Positions 56,459 through 64,000 of a stretch of 64,000 nt of DNA are shown in pieces. This DNA is from Isoetes taiwanensis (taxonomy: Eukaryota; Streptophyta; Lycopodiopsida; Isoetales; Isoetaceae), in contig JAJEKV010000030.1 of NCBI GenBank assembly GCA_021234155.1, forward strand, positions 2,565,842 through 2,629,841. The letters are read 5' to 3'. Below the pieces are notes generated by a model that saw nothing but the letters and a program-made list of their open reading frames with translations, did no database searches and was not told the origin of the DNA. The number at the start of each line of letters is the position of its first letter. The first letter of the stretch is position 1. The position numbers and the translations under genes were made by a program.

Positions 56459-59389
56459 GTTGATAAGATGAGGAGCAGTATACTTGAAGCTATAAGACAA
56501 GCAGATTGAAGGGTCTGCAAGGCCAGAAAATAGATTGATGTAACTCTTTTTTTTGTTGTTCATGTTTGATTTTTCATAATCAAGAAAACACTTATTTGAA
56601 GTCAAATTTTGGACTTAGATTGTACTGTTCGTTGCATCTTGAATATGAGATATCATTAATATGAGAATTGTGTATTTGTGTATCTGTAATTGTGTCCCAT
56701 TGCTGAAGTTTCCTTACTGATGTGTTCCATGTACTCAGGCCCAAAACTATTGCCTTGTTGCTGTGTTCGAAATATCTTAGGCATAAAACCATCAGAGTTG
56801 TTTATGTCCTGGTTGTATTGCATCTGACCTGGTTGTATTGCAGGTTTCGGCCCTGTAACAAATGAACCCTAAATCAAATGAATAGTAACATTCGAGTGTT
56901 TATATAGCCCACAATCATGAATGGAAAAAAAAACCATTGTTATATAAACATTTGCATTTTTATTTGGGTTGGATTGGGTCTTCATGGGAAGGGGAAGAAG
57001 AAAGCCCTTGCCATGAAGATCCATTCCTTGATCAATTCCTTTTAAAGATTTTCTTAATTGAAACTTGTGTTGAACTTGTAGTCATGGTGAAATAGTTAAG
57101 GTTGTTTAACCTAAAAGAAAAGCAATATTGAATAATTTGAAGGTTCAATGGTCTAAGGGCTTCATATTGTACCAAGCCTGTGGGATATATGTCGAATCCA
57201 GTCAATGCAGCTACAAGCAATAGGGTCAATCCCCCGAATGCATTTTAATCCATCCGGGATGGATTTACTTTTGTAGATTCGACACGTTGAAATGCCTTGT
57301 ATAAATGCCTTGTATACGATTTAGATTTACGTTTTAGACAGATTAGGATGATGATGACTAGGATGGCATAACACGTGTTTGATGACTTGGCTCATTGAAT
57401 GCCGACATGGACTGCCACTTGATTGCCACATGGACTACCACATGAAAAATCCCTTTGATTTTCAATTGCAATACTTGTATGAACATTAAACTTCAAAACA
57501 ATTCTAAGGTTCCATAATTTTGTTACCATAATAAACTTAATTATGACCATTGCTTTGCATAATGAACATTGCTATTTATGCCTTGCAAAATTGTGACCAT
57601 TGCTTTGCCTATGAACATGCACCGCTTTTGCAAAATTGTGACCATATTAAACATAATTGTGACCATTGCTTTGCACAATGAACATGCTAGTTATGCTTTG
57701 CAAAATGGTGACCATGATAAACATAATTGTGACCATTGCTTTGCATAATGAACATGCTAGTTATGCTTTGCAATATTGTGACCATTGCTTTGCATATGAA
57801 CTAGCACATTGTTTTGCACATTTTAAACCATAAACTCCATGAAAATTAACATATGTGGCCATAAGGGTTCAAGGTTCACCATAAACTTGATGAAGTTCAC
57901 TTATAAGGTTTATGGTTCAATTTTTGATAAAGTTTATGGTTCATAAAGTTTATGGTAACGTCATAAAGACTCCCAAATGTGACCATTAACAAATCAAACC
58001 AATAGTTCACCAACATGCAACCAACAATAGTACAAAAAAAAAAAAAAAAAATTCAGTTGACGAAGGCATTGATTGCATGGCACGCCTTTTTAGACAGAAC
58101 AGTGAATGTCGTATGCATGCACTCCATTGCACTCGATTGAATCGAGCTCTTTATCTTCCTTCCATTCCCACCACAATCGTGACTCCAGAATGGCCGTAAT
58201 CAAGATCACCGCCAGAGTTCCCATGGATCTAACTGGAGTTCTAGCCACCGCAAGAGGATCAAGTATGTCGCCAGATTTTTTGTGTGGAGGTGGAGCCTAG
58301 TTCAAAAAGGAGTCAGTAGTTTCGAAAAGGTTCAGCAGCTGGCTAGACCGCCTTCATTCGCACCATGAGCTTTCCTCGAGATGATGATTCAAGCTAATGG
58401 CAATGACCGCATATGGAGCTCGGGATGCCGCTGTGGGCGACGGCCTAGGATACCCCCGTTTTTTTTTTTTTCAATGTTGTGCTTTTTGTTTTCTCGACCA
58501 TGTATATGAATCTCCATAACTCTATCTCCATAACTTATGATGCTACCTCTTTTTTTGTGATGGAACATGCCCGCTATGAATGTGTCTTTTGTAAATTGGC
58601 CCAAGTGACGCTTGTTTTTGGGAGTATATAATATAAACTTCAGCTTTCAATGTCATGTATTTCTTGTCTATTTCCTTCGATACATTACGTGATCTTGTCT
58701 ATTTCCTTTTGATGTAACTTCTTGTCTATTCTTCAATGTTTTAAATATATTCACCATTCTCGAAGTTTTTTTTCCCAAACTCGAAAGTTTTGGGAACATG
58801 TAATCTAATGTCTAATTGCATGCATGCTGTGTGTACATTCTTTTTTATCTCCTTTCGAAAGTATATCCTTTTCAGATTGCTCAAGTTTCTAATAGTACAC
58901 GAAGTTTCCATTGCTCAAAAATGTTATCTGCTTTTATTGGTGCCGGACTTTCTAACCGTCATTGAACTTTAGATGCTAAAAACCCATCTGTTTTTTTGTG
59001 CCTGTGTCCCTAATTGTTAATATGGTTCCATTGCTAAAAATTCCCATCCGTTATTTGGCGCTTCTAAAGTTCCAAATTTTGTTCAACTAAATAACTACCC
59101 CGATTAAGATTAAAGTCGAGTAAACTTGGTTATTGAGCAAGCATGAATATGAAAGCCTTTCCAAACCCAAGTTACATATAAGACAAGATACATAAAACCA
59201 AAACACCGCCAAATTCGAGTGTCATATCAAATCGACATGCAAAACAAGAAAGTCTTGCATGAACAAAGTCTTGCAACCTAAATCCTTGTCATATTTCAGA
59301 GATTACATACCCGATATCAAATAAGAATACCAGATATCAAATACAAGAATCAAAACACAATGATATTTTAAACCATTCTTTTGTCATCA
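56459..59389. other. No recognised gene; repeats and low-complexity DNA
   Basis: The interval contains a doubled CCTGGTTGTATTGCA at 56809-56843, the minisatellite at 57536-57800, GTTTATGGTTCA-like repeats near 57905-57955 and an A run at 58033-58051. No terminal inverted repeat matching the 5' flank of the transposase-like gene was found. The frame 58106-58300 (+) has no domain. Confidence 0.4.
57536..57800. repeat. Minisatellite, GTGACCATTGCTTTGCA units
   Basis: Units of about 60-85 bp repeat GTGACCATTGCTTTGCA(T/C)A, ATGAACATGCTAGTTATG and CTTTGCAAAATTGTGACC, in four or so copies with indels. Confidence 0.7.
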
Positions 59390-60092
59390 ATTCAATTATT
59401 GAATCAGAAATATCATCCAACCAATTAGTAATAGGATGATCTCGAACATAGTCTACAATGTGATTTGAGTCTCTCAAGCCCTCCAACCATGGCTTCAGCT
59501 TGGTTCAATAGAAATGACCTATCCCCGCTGCTCGATGGAAAGAGATTGGTGTGATCATAGTATGAGGGTTATTCTTATGCCCTTTATATTGGTGATCATC
59601 AATCATCAAGGTATTCGATGTGTTATAATATCCTCCAAGCTCTTTTGTCCTTGTATACTTTTACGCAACAGTTTCAAGATTATGTTGACTTTCTGATACT
59701 TGAAACCTACATTCATGCACTTATCAACACCCCATTCAAACACCAACTTCTTCTTCAATTTTGCAGGAAATATCTTACTGGTGATTGACTTCAAACTTGC
59801 AACATCCAAATCAGACCACATGGCAATGTCAAAGTGTTCACTGCACCAGCTCAAAAACTCTATTGCATCTGGCCTTAAAATAACGAGCTTGCTCTTTGAT
59901 AGATGCCGAGGCAATCGCTCCTTCTTCGGGGAATGCAAGTTGGGATCCCTCCCTTTGTCTCATACATTTTACCAAGCACTCCATTGAAATCAAATATAAT
60001 TAGCTTTCTTGACAACCTGATTTTCTTTAAAGGAGGTGGAGGAGATGATACAGAATCTGTTTTAGCATCTACACTTCCCAGCCTATCACTTC
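59390..60092 (-). pseudogene. FCP1/HAD-like phosphatase domain (broken)
   Basis: The exon starts at 60092 after a CAG acceptor and reads GSDRLGSVDAKT, a Pro/Ser linker, then LSRKLIIFDFNGVLGKMYE. The nucleophile motif is D-x-N-G-V rather than D-x-D-G-T, a variant I know from plant HAD proteins related to FCP1/NLI-interacting phosphatases. After a one-base shift near 59930 come LVILRPDAIEFLSWCSEHFD, IAMWSDLDVASLKSI and LVFEWGVDKC. A second shift near 59625 precedes NTLMIDDHQYKGHKNNPHT, and TGA at 59505-59507 interrupts before LKPWLEGLRDSNHI. Domain order matches an FCP1-type fold; three breaks argue for a pseudogene. Confidence 0.6.
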
Positions 60093-60159
60093 CTGTTTGA
60101 TGCAAGCATAGAAAAACACATAAGAAAATACAAGCTTCAAATGCATTTCCCTAATAAAT

Positions 60160-61130
60160 CATAGCATACCTTGCCTTTCAAATGACATATTGTTTGCAAT
60201 CTTGGTCTTCTTTGGAGTTGCATCTTCAATTCTATTTGAGGCTGCACAAACTCCACAAAATATCAAAACCATTAGGGAGCTCAATGGTTAAATTTCTAAC
60301 TTGATTGCACTCAATTAAGCATATGTTCCAAAATCAATGAAATTTAGCAGTGATTTAGCTAGATTAGCATACCATTGAGCATTACACCATCACACATTGA
60401 TGAACTTCTCATTTCCAAATGCTTCTGCACTCTTTGATCATCAAAAGTAGTCCTCTCTATTAATGCACAACAGGATGTTTGATTAGATCATGATGAAATT
60501 TCAGAATCAAGTTATTAAAACCATATTATTAGAACTTACCTATTGACAATTCCCCGATCTCCAATGGTGGCTTCTTCCGATATGGGAAAGCTCTGCTACA
60601 ACTCAAAAACTTGTGTAAATAGATGCAAATATAAAGTGTGGACTCTAGCATTGGACTCGAAATACCTTTCTCGTTGTGGGGCAAAACCTCTGCATTGGTT
60701 AATTTGCTTATATATCCAGTCGATGGAGTAATAAACGGACCTGTTGGAACACCATAGTACAGTTTACCGTCTACCATTTTCTGTACTATAAAGATTGCTT
60801 GTACATAAAGATACATAACACTTACTTGAGGCATATAGATCTGTTCGATTTCTTTCATGTTGCAGCTCTTGAACATAGGGCCATGAATCTTGGCTGTTAC
60901 AGTCATCTCTAAATCTATCTTGCTAAAACCAAACAAGTGTATGCATGCCTTCAAAAAAATTACCTTTTGTTTCCACTGAGAGAATTTTTACCTCCTCTTC
61001 TACATTTTCTTCATTACCTTTTCCATTAACCTGTTCTTCTTCATAATGTGGAGATGCTTCTGCAATGTTTAATTTGCTTACATGTCCATTTGATGCAGTG
61101 AGAACATAGGCTTCTGAAACATCATCTAAA
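60160..61130 (-). pseudogene. Middle exons linking the RING-like and HAD-like parts
   Basis: Short exon-like pieces with usable splice sites include ASNRIEDATPKKTKIANN (about 60240-60171, donor GTATGC), ERTTFDDQRVQKHLEMRSS (about 60460-60375), SKLTNAEVLPHNEKG (about 60710-60665) and SKLNIAEASPHYEEEQVNG (about 61070-61020). The last two are similar, suggesting an internal duplication. No known domain is seen. They are listed as one gene with the flanking parts because strand, spacing and splice signals agree; this is inference. Confidence 0.35.
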
Positions 61131-61133
61131 ACA

Positions 61134-61939
61134 TTAAGTTATCAAGTGCTTTTGTTGTAAATAATGTCGGTTACCATCTGCAGAACATCCCGGCTGCACA
61201 TGTGAGGTAGATCTATCAACACCAAGTGCTCTAACCCAGGTTTCAGACATTGCATGGCCGCAATCAACTTGGCAGCATATATTATCATAACTAAAACTCA
61301 TAGATAACGTTAGTAATGATAGAAGCAATCATGTCAAGTTCAAAGGTCACCATACCTTATCAAGGAAACCAAACATTGTAAGTGATATTTGTGATTGCAC
61401 TCCGCTAACAGTATTGGTAAGCGTTTGCCATCAAACAACAAAACTCTTCCACAAAATGGGCAAATGTCTGGATTAGCCTCAATGCATGATTTTGAAGGTA
61501 AGTTTGGCAATTGGGGATCTAATGATATCCCCCTCTTCAGTGTTTGGCAACCTGATTGCAACCTTTTCAAGCGGGGTTGCAAAACAGACAGTTCCTCAAG
61601 ATCAATCTTTCTTGAATTCTCTAAACCTAGAAGCTCATCATTTGAACATAACAAATCTGGAATTAAGCAGGCCATCTCTTGTTCCCTCAAATTTATAACT
61701 GCCATAACTCCAGCACTAGCTTCTTTTGTCATATCCTTCATCAAAGCAAATCATTTCTGCCTCTCTTCCTCAAAAGCTTCTTTTTTCTCTCTCATTGACT
61801 TGCATGCATTATTTAGTTCTCTCGTGATCATCCACTTGGATAAACCGATCCTTGATTCTATTTTTTTCAACTCAATCTCATTTGATTCCATCCATTCATG
61901 CATAATCCTGTGTGTGTACCTATCACATGCAACACACAT
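61134..61939 (-). pseudogene. Coiled-coil plus RING-like Cys/His module (in-frame stop)
   Basis: The N-terminal helix is highly charged (EWMESNEIELKKIES ... KSMREKKEAFEEERQK) and is interrupted by TGA at 61751-61753. The frame continues with MKDMTKEASAGVMAV and then CPFCGRVLL ... LPILLAECNHKYHLQCLVSL. After an intron (donor near 61361) the next exon has NICCQVDCGHAMSETWVRAL. This gives C-x2-C, C-x-H-x3-H-x2-C and C-x3-C pairs, like an atypical RING or RING-like finger of an E3 ligase. Function cannot be given. Confidence 0.45.
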
Positions 61940-62042
61940 TTATCAAAGATACTTGGATACAAATGATACTAATTCATGACCATACTAAATGTAAGGAAAA
62001 CGGGTAACTACAATCCACAAAAGAGACATACATGAGACAAAG

Positions 62043-62290
62043 CATATCTCAGGCTACAAACTATGAAACAACATATCTCAGGCTACAAACTATGAAACAA
62101 CATATCTCAGGCTACAAACTATAGCAACATACTATGAAACAAAGCATATCTCAGGCTATAAACTATAGCAACATACTATGAAACAAAGCATATCTCAGGC
62201 TACAAACTATAAAACAGCATATCTCAGGCTACAAACTATGCAAGATACTATGAAACAAATCATATCTCAGGCTACAAACTATAACAACTA
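62043..62290. repeat. Minisatellite, CATATCTCAGGCTACAAACT units
   Basis: About eight copies of ACATATCTCAGGCTACAAAC plus TATGAAACAA or TATAGCAACA, with units around 29 bp or multiples. It lies between exon-like blocks of the - strand gene and is probably intronic. Confidence 0.75.
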
Positions 62291-62787
62291 TCTAACTATC
62301 TGCTAGACATCTTTAACTACAAACTATAAACTACACTATATAATCTTTCAAGCTACATAATGTAAGACAAAGTACAACTCAACTATACACACAATCGAGC
62401 CACAAACCATAATTTAGGCTACAAACCATGCACCATACATAAAACCATAATTTAGGGCTATAACCAACACCTCAGTAGCATGAAAAGAACATTGAACTTG
62501 GAATCACCATATCAAACCATAATTTAGAGCTAAAAACTAGCAAATATTTCATGCAATCACCACATCAAACCATACACAAACCCGAACAAGCTACAAACCA
62601 GAAGCAATTTATGTGGGTTTGTAATCTCACTATTCTCGTGACAATACAAATCACAAACAGCATGGAGCATACAAAATAATCTAAGACCTATTTGCTATCT
62701 AAAAATGGTGAATACCTCAGGCAACAATAACAAGCCGCATGCTTGATCAATTTTAAAATTGAATCCAAATTATACACTTTAAGTAAT

Positions 62788-63360
62788 TCATTGTGAAAAA
62801 ATAGAGAAACACTTACTTGAAACCACGTCAATTCCAATTTGGCTATGAATTGCCGCAAAGTGTAAGATAATTAGTGGTATGATGATCTTAAACAAACTCA
62901 ACGTAAAAGATGTGAAGAAAGGATTACCACTTTTTTGTTGCGACTTTTTTTCGCATTTAGAAGTGACATTAAGTCGCGGGTCCCAATCGATAATTGAGTG
63001 CTCGCATGATTCTTCTCTTTGTAACCTATTCTGAAAAAAAACATCCTCCTTCCTCTCTAATTTTTGTAACCTTGAATTTTCAGCAGCATGTGCTTGAAAA
63101 GATAACCAATTTATTTGTTTCCCCTTCATCTCTTGAAGAAAATAAGCAACAGCAAAGGTTTGTGGAATTAGACCTCCCTGAGCATGTTGTCTATCAACAT
63201 ACACTTTCCTATAAAGATTCATGAACTCATTCCTCTTTGATAATTGGAGGTTCCTCAATTTGTAACAAGACTTAACCTTGTCTCCCCAAAATCGGTTTAT
63301 TTCATTCTGTTTATCAAACTCCTTTTCCCCCTTATATAGATCTTGTATATGACAATCCAT
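62788..63360 (-). CDS. N-terminal exon of unrecognised charged protein
   Basis: The frame begins MDCHIQDLYKGEKEFDKQNE and contains NRFWGDKVKSCYKLRNLQLS and INWLSFQAHAAENSRLQKLE. It is rich in Lys, Arg, Glu and Gln and probably helical. Coding quality falls after SKCEKKSQQKSG near 62935, where a donor (AGTG|GTAATC) is available, so the real exon likely ends there. I do not recognise the family. It is on the same strand as the RING-like and HAD-like exons and may be their 5' part. Confidence 0.35.
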   Translation of the reverse strand: MDCHIQDLYKGEKEFDKQNEINRFWGDKVKSCYKLRNLQLSKRNEFMNLYRKVYVDRQHAQGGLIPQTFAVAYFLQEMKGKQINWLSFQAHAAENSRLQKLERKEDVFFQNRLQREESCEHSIIDWDPRLNVTSKCEKKSQQKSGNPFFTSFTLSLFKIIIPLIILHFAAIHSQIGIDVVSSKCFSIFSQ

Positions 63361-64000
63361 CTGAGCTTAGTTCCTTTGAAGCTGTCTTTTCACTACCACC
63401 CATGATTATTTTCTCCACCATTCACTTCTTTGGTCTACAAATCGTTGACCTACAATAATAAGTCTCGATTCCTTTCATGATCTAGAAAAAAACTAAACCT
63501 GGCTAGGGCATGAACACCTTACTGCCTTCCTTGAATTAGCCTCTCTCCTGTTATTCTTAACAAGCAACGAGATACTTTCTGTGAGCCGAGAATGTCCGAA
63601 AGCTTTTACATAACATAATTTGGAGATGTGAACTTGCCTTCCGTCCCTGTTCCGTCCCTGATTGAATGAACATGGAAGAGCTTCTCCGGAGGTGAATTTG
63701 CATCGTAACGAAAGTGGGAATTTTGAAAAATTAAAAAAAAAAATCGTTTCTTTCCACTTTTTCCCACAATTTTCCGTAAAGAATCCATTTTTGGAGGTAT
63801 CCAAAAATGGAATTTCTTTCAAAGCATTAATAGCTCGTATTTCAAATTTTGAGGGCATATTTACTACAATTTTCAACTTCATTTTGTGGTTTCAAAATGC
63901 ACATTTTTGTGCCACCTTATCATGCATCAAAAAGTGACCGATCATAGGCCTAGCCCGCTATGGGATCCCCAGTAGCCACGCTCAACAGGGATCCTTCCTC
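63361..64000. other. No recognised gene
   Basis: The AG just before 63360 (CTAAGCTCAG|ATGGATTG on the - strand) could be an acceptor, so a further upstream exon may exist here or beyond the window. The opposing frames 63493-63882 (-) and 63662-63937 (+) share one locus and show no domain. Confidence 0.35.

Overview
The window looks like nuclear DNA of a land plant with a large, transposon-rich genome. The evidence is remnants of plant-type genes that still carry GT-AG introns (a SNF7/VPS32-type ESCRT-III gene, an importin-alpha-9-like fragment and a NIN-like/RWP-RK transcription factor fragment), two kinds of Ty3/gypsy element, a plant-type L1 LINE, Helitron 3' ends of the plant type, several families with terminal inverted repeats, and very long TTC microsatellites. 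I see no prokaryotic, organellar or viral gene order and no CRISPR array. The species cannot be named from the sequence; a non-angiosperm with abundant repeats would fit, but that is inference. Almost everything recognisable is broken, so the window reads as a record of mobile elements and captured gene pieces rather than a set of working genes.

Layout. 1-4500: unrecognised DNA with two T-poor tracts. 4514-11298: two Helitron-like units apparently joined end to end, the second about 5.9 kb and strongly depleted in T on the + strand. 11299-14462: no gene, but a canonical Helitron 3' end at 12624-12650. 14463-17860 (-): decayed gypsy element with gag, protease, an RNase H-like domain placed before reverse transcriptase, and reverse transcriptase. 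19050-21165 (-): a second, chromovirus-like gypsy remnant (end of RNase H, integrase, GPF/Y-like tail, probable polypurine tract). 22768-24790 (-): 5'-truncated L1 LINE with an extra ORF at its 3' end. 25585-27350: element with about 230-bp inverted termini and 61-bp internal repeats. 29390-38060: four diverged tandem units of about 2.6-2.8 kb, each starting with a TTC tract.

39597-39810 is a short MITE. 40416-46214 is a cluster of three intron-bearing host gene fragments (SNF7 on +; importin-alpha-9 and NLP fused on -) around two 821-bp direct repeats, which looks like DNA-level gene capture. 46851-50640 holds a gypsy pol remnant (+) beside and interrupted by two oppositely oriented copies of one inverted-repeat family. 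52164-52830 is a GC-rich block. 53199-56458 (+) is a two-exon transposase-like gene of a family I cannot name, with Cys-rich modules, a D-G-x-x-x-Q-F-K motif and an H-G-K-G-x-x-D-G motif, disabled by two in-frame TAG codons and a 14-bp duplication. 59390-63360 (-) is a multi-exon, apparently broken gene joining a charged N-terminal exon, a RING-like Cys/His module and an FCP1/HAD-like phosphatase domain. The remaining intervals hold minisatellites or nothing I recognise.
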